Shown one piece after another: positions 9,385-18,228 of a stretch of 64,000 nucleotides of DNA (position 1 is the first letter of the stretch; every line of letters begins with the position of its first letter). The position numbers and the translations under genes were made by a program. The notes under the pieces are model-generated. The model ran no database searches. It saw only the letters and a list, made by a program, of their open reading frames with translations, and was not told where the DNA came from. This DNA is from Chaetoderma sp. LZ-2023a (lineage: Eukaryota > Mollusca > Caudofoveata > Chaetodermatida > Chaetodermatidae): NCBI GenBank assembly GCA_034401795.1, contig CM067369.1, forward strand, positions 89,190,381 to 89,254,380. The letters run 5' to 3'.

Positions 9385-11178
9385 TGCGTGGCGTTGTGTG
9401 GTGGTGTGTATATGGATTGTGAATTTGAATTCTAAAGTCCCAGTATCTCAGTTTCAAAGCATACCTACATGATGTAAGTTGTTGGATATCTTAAAACGAA
9501 TTTGTCTCGAAACTGTTGCTACCATAGACAGCAACAACCTCTAGTGAAATTAGTTTTGAATTATGTAATAGGCCGTCAAGATTATGTGGTATATGCATGT
9601 GGACTGTAGTGATGAGATAGTTAAACAAAAATAATATACTTACATCTACATGACATGTTGTGGGTAATGATGATGCTATGGATGATGATGATGACATCAA
9701 CGGCAAATACGAATCACTTTCAATAGGCTGCACAGTAGTTATACTACTACTGTTGATATCAGAAATTTTATCATTGGAAAAACTTGAAGCCAATGCTGTA
9801 TTCGATATAATGGAGCTTCCTGTATTTAGGAAATGATGAGATTGCACTATAGCTGCCGAGGGTGATGGTTGTGACACACATGTAGATGAAATCGATGTCC
9901 TCCCGAGTTGTTGTTGTTGTGCTTGTGAAGAACACTGACGAGACAATGACACTGTTGCCGCGCAGCCAGATTGCCTAAAATTATTTACAGATGAAGATGG
10001 ACTATACTGAACAGTGGAGAAAGCTGCCGGTAGGAATTTAATGATGGCCTCCGTTGCCCGCTGAGCTGCAATCGGGGTCGTAACAGCAAATGCTGATTGT
10101 GACTGTAGTTCAGTACTAGAAGATGATGATGTGGTTGTTGATGCATAGTCTGTCTTGGTTACAGAAGACAGATTCTGTGTAACTCGTTTGATGGATAATG
10201 TCTTTTTACCACTATTTAGAGATGCCGACACAACAAGGCTATCACAGTGGGGAAGGCCTAACTTGTCCGGTTTTAGAACAACTTTAATTTCCCGATCAAT
10301 CCCTGCTTTCTGATCTTCATGAGCATCAGTAGTATCCACGTGGTTAATCTGAAAGCATCAAAAAACTATTTTTAGCTCACCTGGACTGAATGGCCAAGAG
10401 AGGTTATGCCGTGGCGACCGGCCATCATCTGTCCATTGTCCATCCGTAAGCCAACTTTTGCTTTAAACGACTCCTTCTCAAGAACCACCAGGCCAATTTC
10501 AATTATATTTGGGAGGAAGCATCCTTAGGGCATAGGGATCCAAGTTTGTTCAAACGAAGCCAATCGGCCAATTTGGCAACCGGCCATCTTGGATAAAATC
10601 TTCTCCGAAACCGCTTGGCGGATGGATTCAAAACATAGGAAACATCATCTAGGGACGTAGCTGAACCAAGTTTGTTCAAGGGAACTTTGTTGGCTAGATG
10701 GTTCGGTGGCCATCTTGGATGAGCTAGTTTTCGCGAAAATGACTTCTCCAGAAACGCTGAACAGATCGGGCCCAAATTTGGGAAATATTATTAGGGAATA
10801 CGGGCCATTCAAGTTTGTTCAAGGGAAGTTGACACGTAAAAACGTGGCCGCCGTGGACGAATTCAAATGTAGCGTGTTTGGCGGGCATATTGGATTTTTT
10901 TATTTGATGGATTTTGAAGCCAGAATTGGTTTTATAAATGTTTTTGGGTATACCGATTTCAAATTTGCAACTTTCAATAAACAGTTTGGTGGCTATCTTG
11001 GATATTTTCCCCTCCAAGAACTCCAATAGTAACGCAATGGGATATCTAAAGTTTTCTCCAGAACCGTTGGACCAAGTATAGTTAAATTTTGGTAGAACAC
11101 GTCCTAGTTCTCATTGCAATTCTGACCAAGATGTTACGGTTCTACGTACATGTATAAGCGAAGACCTTTCTGGTAGAA
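9385..11178. repeat. Tandem exon-duplication unit A
   Basis: This is the first of three direct copies of a block that contains one exon plus flanking intron. It is near-identical to unit B (about 18650-20440) from ~9385 to 11178, where DIRS copy 2 begins. Upstream of ~9385 similarity to unit B falls sharply, although homology remains recognisable to ~9260. The intron part 10500-11050 contains its own degenerate repeats built on GGCCATCTTGGAT, CAAGTTTGTTCAA and TTCTCCAGAA, a pattern common in molluscan introns. Confidence 0.85.
9644..10348 (-). CDS. Host gene exon, duplicate A (Ser/Thr/Gln-rich)
   Basis: This exon is 705 bp, exactly 235 codons, between the acceptor TTTCAG and the donor GTAAGT, with phase 0 at both ends. 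It encodes a hydrophilic, low-complexity protein: a charged start (HEDQKAGIDREIKVVLKPD), then runs of Ser, Thr and Gln (QAQQQQ, SSSSS) and a C-terminal SSLPTTCHVD just before the donor. No folded domain is recognised; it looks like a disordered or activation-type region. It joins in frame to the exon at 24447-24502 upstream and to 9182-9092 downstream. Because it is phase-symmetric it can be used, skipped or repeated with its twin B without changing the frame. It is 6 codons longer than B. Confidence 0.65.
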
Positions 11179-11217
11179 TAAACGAAATCAAGGATTTCTT
11201 TTTTCACGAGAGAGTTG

Positions 11218-11393
11218 ATACTTACCTCCCTAATACTTTTGATATTGCTAAATATCGGCTTTCACTCAATAAACACTCAGATTAAAACAGTTAGGTGCCC
11301 CTACTGGGCAGGGAGTCAGAGTGTAGTCTGGCGGATGCCAGCCCCACCACCGCGCATGCGCAGACTAGCACTTCCTCTGACTAATTTATTGGC
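11218..11393 (+). repeat. DIRS copy 2 terminal inverted repeat (recombinase side)
   Basis: This 176-bp repeat is the reverse complement of 18037-18213, with essentially complete identity over its first ~160 bp. It carries GCGCATGCGC and a CTGGC-GGAT-GCCAG hairpin. Outside it lies a 39-bp end extension unique to this side (11179-11217), which ends in the T-rich segment GATTTCTTTTTTCACGAG. Confidence 0.95.
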
Positions 11394-11462
11394 TGATACA
11401 CATGCAACTATTAAGAGCCTGAAGACCGAGCCTCTGTGGGGTGGAGAGGCCGGGTCCGTATC

Positions 11463-11562
11463 TAGGGAGGTAAGTATCAACTCTCTCGTGAAAAAAGAAA
11501 TCCTTGATTTCGTTTATTTCACATCAAGAGTATACTTACCTCCCTAATACTTTTGATATTGC
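11463..11562 (-). other. DIRS copy 2 internal complementary region
   Basis: Positions 11463-11516 (54 bp) are the perfect reverse complement of the element's own left end 11179-11232. The adjacent 11517-11562 (46 bp) is the reverse complement of its right end 18183-18228. The two meet at 11516/11517, so the region reads as the complement of the head-to-tail joined ends. In the DIRS model this region templates completion of the ends and circle closure. Its sequence independently confirms the termini deduced from the empty site. Confidence 0.95.
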
Positions 11563-12104
11563 CAGAATTCGACAGTGAATTCGGCGGGAGGGAGGCGAGG
11601 TCAAAAGACCAGCTCATCCCTATACGCTTTTCTGCGTTTAAGGCACTTAAACTTCTGAAACTGTATGAAAAAACAGTCAGGATTTGACTAACCATCGGAT
11701 AACACCACCGATGTATGAGAGATGACCGAATGTCATATGCGCTCCCCCCCCCCCCTCCTTCCTGGGAGGAAGAGTCGAATGACCTCAATGTCCTATACGC
11801 TCTCTACGTACAAGTGCCATGTACTACAAGACAGAGACGAAAAAGCTCCATTTTCGTATACTCTCAACAATGAACCACATAAATACACAAAACCATCATC
11901 ATATTAATAACGGGTAACGTGACAAGACAATCAACAATGGACAACCCATGCACAAGATTGACCTTGTTGAAATGGCTGCTGACATCATCTTCCCATTGGT
12001 GAAGAATGATGCAGTCCCAAAAAAGTGGTTGTTTCCATAAATTAATTGTGAAATATATAAGCAATGAGGAAACCTCATCAAAAATATAAACCTAGTTATT
12101 TTTT
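11563..12104 (-). other. DIRS copy 2 3' untranslated region
   Basis: About 540 bp lie between the recombinase stop and the internal complementary region. A run of ~10 C occurs near 11747-11756. No ORF of note was found. It is part of the element. Confidence 0.7.
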
Positions 12105-13133
12105 CTAAATCGACAAGGCGAGAGGATTAGAGGTGTCACGGAGATAATGGTCTGTAAAACTTGACTCACAGTGCCACTGAGCCACCGACATAATATCATC
12201 CACAGGGACCCCATTAAATAGGGCAGTGGATGTCACTACGCCGCGGACACTGTGAGCCTTGGCCACGTCAACCTGCTTCCCGGTGGCGGATTTATGACAA
12301 AACTGAATGCATTCTACAATCCACCTGGAAATGGTGTCCTTAGAAGCCCTGCCATGGGGTTCAATATATGACAACCCTAACGCCGACTGGTCGGTGCGCC
12401 ACTCCGATGTACGTTGTTTGTACCGGAGAAGCGGCCGGACGGGACACCATGCTTTAGAATTAGGATCATATCTAGTTAAAGCAGGCAAAACAATAGGTTG
12501 ACCTGGATATTTCAACGACTGATTCTTAGCCAAGAAATTAATCCTAGGTAGCAGCTTAAGGCCTTCACCTGAAACCACAAAACGGTCATCCTCGGCTGAT
12601 AAGGCATGAATTTCACTTCTACGCCTAGCCGAGGCCGCAGCAATTAAAAACACAGTCTTAAGTGTTAATAGTTTCATAGAAATGGAACTAAGTGGTTCAA
12701 AAGGCTTATCACCTAGTACTTGAAGCACTAGCGATAAACTCCAAGACGGAATCACAGGGGGATTCCTTGGTCTTAGATTGCCCATGCCTTTAATTAATAC
12801 ATTTAATGTATTTACTTCATCACTTCCCCTCTTAGCCAAGCAAGGAATAACAGACATTAAAGCTGACTTATAACCAGCAATAGAGTTAGGCTTGAGGCTA
12901 TAGGCATCATACAGGTGACAGAGGAAATCAGCTACTACCTGAATAGATGAATCCATTGGATCAATACATCTTTTTGAGCACCATTCTGCAAATCTGTTGA
13001 TTTTATAATTATATGCTCTGGAGGTTGACCCCCTCCTGGCTTTGGCCATAAACATGGCTGCTTGCTCAGAAAAGCCCTCCTTAATTCTAGATTCCTTGAC
13101 AACATCCACGCAGTCAAACTGAACATTGACGGA
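12105..13133 (-). CDS. DIRS tyrosine recombinase, copy 2
   Basis: Tyrosine recombinase/integrase of the DIRS element, expected to integrate the circular cDNA. The start is approximate: homology begins near 13133, overlapping the end of the RT gene in another frame, and no clear ATG was chosen. About 342 residues: an N-terminal SAM-like DNA-binding part (AYNYKINRFAEWC, residues ~40-52) and a catalytic domain with the conserved Arg in ASARRRSEIHAL (~170), the H-x-x-R box AHSVRG (His294, Arg297), WHC (His321) and the nucleophile Tyr in FTDHYLRD (~330). All catalytic positions are present, so the enzyme could be active. Overlap with the RT frame is usual for DIRS. Copy 3 carries a broken homologue. 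Confidence 0.9.
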   Translation of the reverse strand, partial: SVNVQFDCVDVVKESRIKEGFSEQAAMFMAKARRGSTSRAYNYKINRFAEWCSKRCIDPMDSSIQVVADFLCHLYDAYSLKPNSIAGYKSALMSVIPCLAKRGSDEVNTLNVLIKGMGNLRPRNPPVIPSWSLSLVLQVLGDKPFEPLSSISMKLLTLKTVFLIAAASARRRSEIHALSAEDDRFVVSGEGLKLLPRINFLAKNQSLKYPGQPIVLPALTRYDPNSKAWCPVRPLLRYKQRTSEWRTDQSALGLSYIEPHGRASKDTISRWIVECIQFCHKSATGKQVDVAKAHSVRGVVTSTALFNGVPVDDIMSVAQWHCESSFTDHYLRDTSNPLALSI

Positions 13134-15121
13134 TTGTTGTGAAGGGTCTTGCCCTGGAAGATAATGTCGTCCATCAGAGGCAGAGGAACCGGATTGCAGA
13201 CCAGAAGGTCCAGCAGATCCGTATACCATGATCGGCTTGGCCAATCCGGGGCGATCAGAAGCACTTGGCATTCCTCCTGTCTGATTTTCTGAAGAATTTT
13301 TGGAATCAGGATTGCTGGAGGGAATGCGTATGCATACATTCTCCCCCAGCTGATAGCTAACGCATCTGTTGCGAAAGCGCTTGGATCCGGAATCGGAGAG
13401 ACGTACATCGTCATCTTCGCATTCTTCTTCGTTGCGAACAAATCGATGTTGGGTTTCCCCCAATGGTCGAACAGACGATCCGCCACACATTGATTTAGTT
13501 GCCATTCCGTAGGTAAAACACTCATCCTTCGGCTCAATGAGTCTGCTAGCAGATTTAACCTTCCCGGAATATGAACTGCTTTCAAGGTAATCTGGTGATC
13601 CAGGCACCAACAAAGCAGTCTCCATGTCATCATACAGAGACCGGGCGACTTCGTTCCGCCCTGGCGGTTTATGTAAGTCACAACTGTTGAGTTGTCTGAA
13701 CGAATAAGAACAATCTTGCCCTGAACTTTCTGTAAGAAATGTTCCAGGCCCAGGACTACTGCTCTTAGCTCCAGTAGATTTATATGTTCCTTTGACTGTT
13801 CCAGATTCCAAAGCCCTGATATCGTGGATTCTTCCAGGCAAGCTCCCCAGCCCTCCATCGATGCATCTGTATACACAGTCACCTGAGGGTGGGGAGGGGT
13901 TAGCATAACCCCCACCAAGAGATTCTCTGTGTCCAACCACCATTGCAGGTGGTGAATCAGAGGCGCCAACACTGACACGTTCGAGTCCAGCGAACCTGTA
14001 TTCTGGGTCCATTGTGTCATGAGAAATAACTGGATCGGCCGCCTGCGTAAGGCGGCCTGAGGAATGACTGGTTCCAATGAAACCATCAACCCCAGCATTC
14101 TCAAGTAAACCCGTGCCAGGACATGATGACTGTCGCACACTGACTGAATTAATGAGATGAGTTTCTGAACTCTCTCCTGAGTAGGAAAAACATATCCTGT
14201 CTCTAGATCGAAGAACATCCCCAGGTAAACAAACTTCTGGGATGGAGTCAGCTCTGATTTTGTGAAATTGATTATCCAGCCCAAGTCTGTGAGAGTCTTC
14301 AAAACAATCTCCAGACTGGCCGATAAACTTTCCTGGGTGTGCGCTTTCAACAGCCAGTCATCTATGTACGTGTGGACTGCTATGCTTCTCCTGCGGAGGT
14401 ATGCGGTGATCGCAAGAACCACACGGGTGAAAACCCGAGGAGCCGTGGAAATTCCGAAGGGTAACACCCTGAATTCCCACTGTCTGCCCTGGAATGCAAA
14501 TATCAGGAAGCGACGGAAACTCCTGTGTATGGGGATGTGGAAATAAGCGTCCTTCAAATCTATCGACGCTGTCCACATTCCCCTCTCTAACCCCGCCAAC
14601 ACCGAGCGCACAGTTTCCATCTTGAAACTGGGCGTCTCTATGAACTTGTTCAATGGCTTGAGGTTGAGAATTGGTCTCCACCCTCCGGTGTTTTTTGTTA
14701 CTAAGAACAGGGTTGAATAGAAGCCCGGACACTTTTGTGCCGGCTGAATAGCTCCTTTTTGTATGAGGGAATTTATTTCCTCCTCGATACACAACCTTTG
14801 CTCTGGATCTCTCGGATTTGGAGTCCAGATCGGCACTAGAGACAGTCGCGATGGCGGGCCTGTCATCCAATCGGGATGATACCCGACTGAAAGCCATCGC
14901 AAGACTAAACGGTCCTGAGTTAACCGTTCCCACTCTTGCATGTGGTCGGCTAGCCGGCCTCCCACCGGTCCACCTAGGGATAGAGGTGGACATAAGGAGT
15001 GCAAGAGCGGCACTGTCTCCTTTGCCAGAAACACCGGAGCGGTTCTCACCGCGGTAACCGTCCCATCAGGAACGATTACCACGCCCAGATCCTCGTGCAC
15101 CACGACCAGCACCGCGCGCAC
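12935..15121 (-). CDS. DIRS reverse transcriptase-RNase H-methylase-like polyprotein, copy 2
   Basis: An open frame of 728 codons. RT residues ~130-315: SIDLKDAYFHIPI holds the first catalytic Asp (~188) and YIDDW the catalytic pair (254-255). RNase H ~414-531: TDAS (Asp419), NLLELRAV (Glu451), RSDNSTV (Asp476) and NLLADSLSR (Asp527) give the full acidic set. The C-terminus (~550-690), with PNIDLFATKKNAK and VSPIPDPSAFATDALAISW, matches the region of DIRS elements usually called the Dam-like methylase domain; I cannot verify methylase catalysis. The frame overlaps the gag end by 46 bp and the recombinase start by ~200 bp, so translation probably needs frameshifting or re-initiation. The start is not ATG-defined. 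Nothing is broken. Confidence 0.92.
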   Translation of the reverse strand: MRAVLVVVHEDLGVVIVPDGTVTAVRTAPVFLAKETVPLLHSLCPPLSLGGPVGGRLADHMQEWERLTQDRLVLRWLSVGYHPDWMTGPPSRLSLVPIWTPNPRDPEQRLCIEEEINSLIQKGAIQPAQKCPGFYSTLFLVTKNTGGWRPILNLKPLNKFIETPSFKMETVRSVLAGLERGMWTASIDLKDAYFHIPIHRSFRRFLIFAFQGRQWEFRVLPFGISTAPRVFTRVVLAITAYLRRRSIAVHTYIDDWLLKAHTQESLSASLEIVLKTLTDLGWIINFTKSELTPSQKFVYLGMFFDLETGYVFPTQERVQKLISLIQSVCDSHHVLARVYLRMLGLMVSLEPVIPQAALRRRPIQLFLMTQWTQNTGSLDSNVSVLAPLIHHLQWWLDTENLLVGVMLTPPHPQVTVYTDASMEGWGACLEESTISGLWNLEQSKEHINLLELRAVVLGLEHFLQKVQGKIVLIRSDNSTVVTYINRQGGTKSPGLCMMTWRLLCWCLDHQITLKAVHIPGRLNLLADSLSRRMSVLPTEWQLNQCVADRLFDHWGKPNIDLFATKKNAKMTMYVSPIPDPSAFATDALAISWGRMYAYAFPPAILIPKILQKIRQEECQVLLIAPDWPSRSWYTDLLDLLVCNPVPLPLMDDIIFQGKTLHNNPSMFSLTAWMLSRNLELRRAFLSKQPCLWPKPGGGQPPEHIIIKSTDLQNGAQKDVLIQWIHLFR

Positions 15122-16995
15122 CTCGGTGCGCGGGCGGCTGCCTGGCTGACTGCGCCTGAGGAGCCTGCGCCCCCCCTCGCTGCTGGCCGAATTGCACGCG
15201 GCCGAGGCCGATGCTGCGATGGTGGTTGGCCTCTGACCTGGCCACCACCACCACGAGCCTGCAGGGGACGATACGCAGGGGGTGCGGCGCGAACGTTAGC
15301 ACGACGAAGCACCTCAAACTGCTCGCGCAGCGCCCTCTGGTTATTTACCAGAGTAACCGTCTCCTGGAGGTGTCTACATCCCTCACCTCCAAAGAGACCA
15401 GGACCTGTCATCGGCGTACGCAGTAGCCTATTGTACAGGTCCTGGGACGGGCACAGATTGTCCAAGGCAAATGTGCGCCTTGCCCGAACACTCCTGGTCA
15501 CCGCCCGAGTCATACAGTCCAGAGCCAGGTTGATACCATCCTGGATGGCTCGCTGGACTGTGACCGGACTTGTCTGGTGCGATGCGGATGCTGTTACTAC
15601 CCCTTGTAACAGCTGGGAGACGTGGGACAGAGCGGCAATCGAAGCCCTCCCACTCTCCTCCGCATCACGCAACGCGGTATTTGCTGAACGCAACGCGTTC
15701 GAACACAAGACTCCCGTGTCAGAACGGGAGCCTGGCCGCGCATCCTCACCCAAAGCCGCGCGGTCATCCACGCTCGGCTTAGGTACCACACCGTACCGCT
15801 GGTAATCCAGGGGCACGATGCGGCAACGCCTGGCCACCTCGCGCGGGGCCTTCGCGAGACGTCCACTCGACTTAATGGACGTCTCCGCCGCCTCGAACAT
15901 GTCAATGACATGCTCTGCCAGCGGCAGAGAAGGCATAGCGTTAGCAGTAGCCTTACCAGCTAACCACGGCCTGTGGTCACGCTGGCTAGCCGACTGCTCC
16001 ACGGGCAGATCTGGCCTAACACTTACCAACCACTGGCAAGCGTCAGACCAATCCTCTTCCGTGGCTAGCTGCGAGCACTCTACAAGACGGGGGCCTTCGT
16101 CTTCCTCCAGAGCGCAAGCAGCAGAGCTTGACGGCGGATACGCTGATACCCCTGGCAAGCCAGGGAAAACATGCGAGCCTGAAAGCACCGGCATGCTAAT
16201 CTCACTGGCTTGACCAGGAGCAGGCGCCGTGGTAGAGCGCGGGGCACATACCGCCCCACCACGGCCCCGGCCAGCACCAGCGACACTCTCGGCAAGCCGA
16301 GGTATGCCGTAACGCTGGCCATCAGCAGCGCCCAGGGCCACAATCTGAGCCGTGGATTCTACTCCTGCGTGAGTAGAACCGTGGAATAAGTCGCCTGTAT
16401 TCTCCGCGAGGGGTGCACAGACGTCATAATCCATGGCCACGTCCTCAGACGGCGACCCCAACAGGTAATCCTCTTCCTCCTGGCCAGACAGACTAGACTC
16501 CGGGTCAGCAAAGAGAGCTAACCCGGACTGGCCAGGGAAGGTGCCATAGGAGGTACTGGCACCCGCGGCGTGCGGATACCCCTGGACTGATAAGCAGCCC
16601 ACGGGTTCCAGCGACAGCCGTCCACGGCCCCTCGGCGCGGCACTAAGCCTGCTGCCAGGGTCGTGGAACGCCCCCTCTAATGGGGCCACCTCTGAATCTT
16701 CGAACAACGGAAGCGACCTACAGAAAGGTGATTCAGAGGTGGCGATTACCTGCTCCGAAGCAGATGATGAGGACAGCAAAGGATTTGGTCCAGGAAGCAT
16801 GCCACGAAGCAACTCTGGAACCAAATCCTTTATTGTCCTCTTCATCTCTCCCAACATCTCGGTCCGGAAGGCCTCCATGTCCACCGCGGACGAGGCCTTC
16901 CTCTTACCCTTCTTACTCACACCCTCTCTTTTCTGCTTCTTCTTCTCCTCCTCCACCACCTTGTCCTTCGCCTGTAAGCACAAGAATTCGGACAT
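15076..16995 (-). CDS. DIRS Gag-like protein, copy 2 (frame-disturbed)
   Basis: Homologue of the copy 1 Gag, near-identical from its ATG (MSEFL) onward. Two differences disturb the frame. A C run near 17003-17011 has 9 C against 7 in copy 1 (1974-1980), which separates the N-terminal Cys module (16995-17123, all cysteines kept) from the body. A second C run near 15169-15175 is one base longer than in copy 1 and changes the last ~35 codons; the Arg/Gly-rich tail continues in another frame at 15066-15317. Either this copy is defective for Gag, or C-run slippage is used or is a sequencing error. The middle ~600 codons are open. Confidence 0.8.
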   Translation of the reverse strand: MSEFLCLQAKDKVVEEEKKKQKREGVSKKGKRKASSAVDMEAFRTEMLGEMKRTIKDLVPELLRGMLPGPNPLLSSSSASEQVIATSESPFCRSLPLFEDSEVAPLEGAFHDPGSRLSAAPRGRGRLSLEPVGCLSVQGYPHAAGASTSYGTFPGQSGLALFADPESSLSGQEEEDYLLGSPSEDVAMDYDVCAPLAENTGDLFHGSTHAGVESTAQIVALGAADGQRYGIPRLAESVAGAGRGRGGAVCAPRSTTAPAPGQASEISMPVLSGSHVFPGLPGVSAYPPSSSAACALEEDEGPRLVECSQLATEEDWSDACQWLVSVRPDLPVEQSASQRDHRPWLAGKATANAMPSLPLAEHVIDMFEAAETSIKSSGRLAKAPREVARRCRIVPLDYQRYGVVPKPSVDDRAALGEDARPGSRSDTGVLCSNALRSANTALRDAEESGRASIAALSHVSQLLQGVVTASASHQTSPVTVQRAIQDGINLALDCMTRAVTRSVRARRTFALDNLCPSQDLYNRLLRTPMTGPGLFGGEGCRHLQETVTLVNNQRALREQFEVLRRANVRAAPPAYRPLQARGGGGQVRGQPPSQHRPRPRAIRPAARGGAGSSGAVSQAAARAPRCARCWSWCTRIWAW

Positions 16996-17123
16996 TAGCT
17001 CGCCCCCCCCCAGTGCTTACATATCTCGCAATTAATCAAGGGACAACAGGGGCTACACTGATAGCAGAGATGAGGCACAAACTTTTCCTTCAAAAAACGT
17101 CCACAGGACGCACAACCAGGTCT

Positions 17124-18036
17124 CTGAAACAGGGCAAAGGACGAGGAGTATGAGCAATCTAGTTAAGCTCAGAAACTCAAAACAACTCAAGAGAAGGAAA
17201 TGATCATAAAGATCAATATTCATCAGAAAACCAGCTTTGGACAAACTTTAATTGTTAATAAAGAGCAAGGCTGATTATGACGTCATTAATCCTATGACAG
17301 GAAAAAATCGATCCCCAACAAACATCCAAGTGCAAGGACGAATTGTATCTCTAACCAGAACATGTGCAGAATGGACATTTCGACTACACAACCATCAGAT
17401 ATATACTGATAACAATGGCAAATACTGTTAATTATCTCCCTTTCCTCTCTAAATAATTAACATCACCTCATATCAATAATTAGATACCTGACACTTTGTA
17501 TAGACAAACCATCCAACGTGATGAACTGGAGCACTCCACCAACTGAACGCCTCTTAACTCTCTCCACCTATAGGGGAAGGAATTGGATCAAGAGGGCAAA
17601 GTGGGAAGACCTTTATACTAGGCCTCCGACTCACTGGACATAAAATTTTTGGTTAGATAACCTAACAGTATTAGTAGGAAATGGAACCATGGTGGAGAGA
17701 AACAAACCCTCTGCTGATGTGATGTCCATTACATATCGTCACATAGACCTGTGGACATAAACACAAAGAGAGATTAGTATTCTATAGCACCTAGTTGAAA
17801 TAAACCAACTAAACAAGGCGCTTATCACCGTAAACACGAGTCCCGGAAACACATTACACCGGGAAAAAACTCGCTAATTTTACTAGAAGTCACCTGATTT
17901 AAAGGTCCTTGGCCCTCCTCTGGCGAAGTCATCCTTTCTGCCATCTTTATCAGGGATAATCACTTCCAAATTCACACAAAAAGACTATGAAATGAGTAAA
18001 GAAAAGCTCTAGCACAAAAACATGTGTAGACTCTCT
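17124..18036 (-). promoter_or_regulatory. DIRS copy 2 leader with TATA box
   Basis: The leader is homologous to 2093-2995. It keeps TATAAAGG (minus strand, 17610-17617), the TGACGTCA palindrome (17278-17285) and the splice-acceptor-like tract ending CAG at 17124. Several indels separate the two leaders, so conservation of these three sites stands out modestly. No experimental promoter is implied. Confidence 0.45.
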
Positions 18037-18213
18037 GCCAATAAATTAGCAAAGAGGAAGTGCTAGTCTGCGCATGCGCGGTGGTGGGGCTGGCATCCGC
18101 CAGACTACACTCTGACTCCCTGCCCAGTAGGGGCACCTAACTGTTTTAATCTGAGTGTTTATTGAGTGAAAGCCGATATTTAGCAATATCAAAAGTATTA
18201 GGGAGGTAAGTAT
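18037..18213 (-). repeat. DIRS copy 2 terminal inverted repeat (gag side)
   Basis: Inverted partner of 11218-11393. It is followed by a 15-bp end extension ending GATGTGAAA at 18228, where unit B of the tandem duplication resumes with ATGCC. Confidence 0.95.
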
Positions 18214-18228
18214 ACTCTTGATGTGAAA

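Larger units (their letters stand above)
11179..18228 (-). mobile_element. DIRS retrotransposon copy 2 (complete, 7050 bp)
   Basis: A full-length DIRS element on the minus strand: gag, RT-RNase H-methylase-like gene, tyrosine recombinase, internal complementary region, all between inverted terminal repeats. Its boundaries come from the preserved empty site. Flanks CTGGTAGAA (to 11178) and ATGCCTATG (from 18229) join exactly as they occur at 20432-20449 in the tandem duplicate, with no base gained, lost or duplicated. Absence of a target duplication fits recombinase-mediated integration of a circle. RT and recombinase frames are open; gag has two shifts at C runs. It inserted after the tandem duplication. 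Confidence 0.95.

Noticed and set aside
10503..11029. ~100-codon ORFs on both strands in intron sequence of units A and B
   Set aside because: They are translations of degenerate GGCCATCTTGG-type repeats and show no coding conservation beyond the duplication itself.
13134..14138. Upstream half of the 677-codon frame that contains the recombinase
   Set aside because: It lies within the RT-RNase H gene in another frame and has no recombinase homology; only the part below ~13133 was called.
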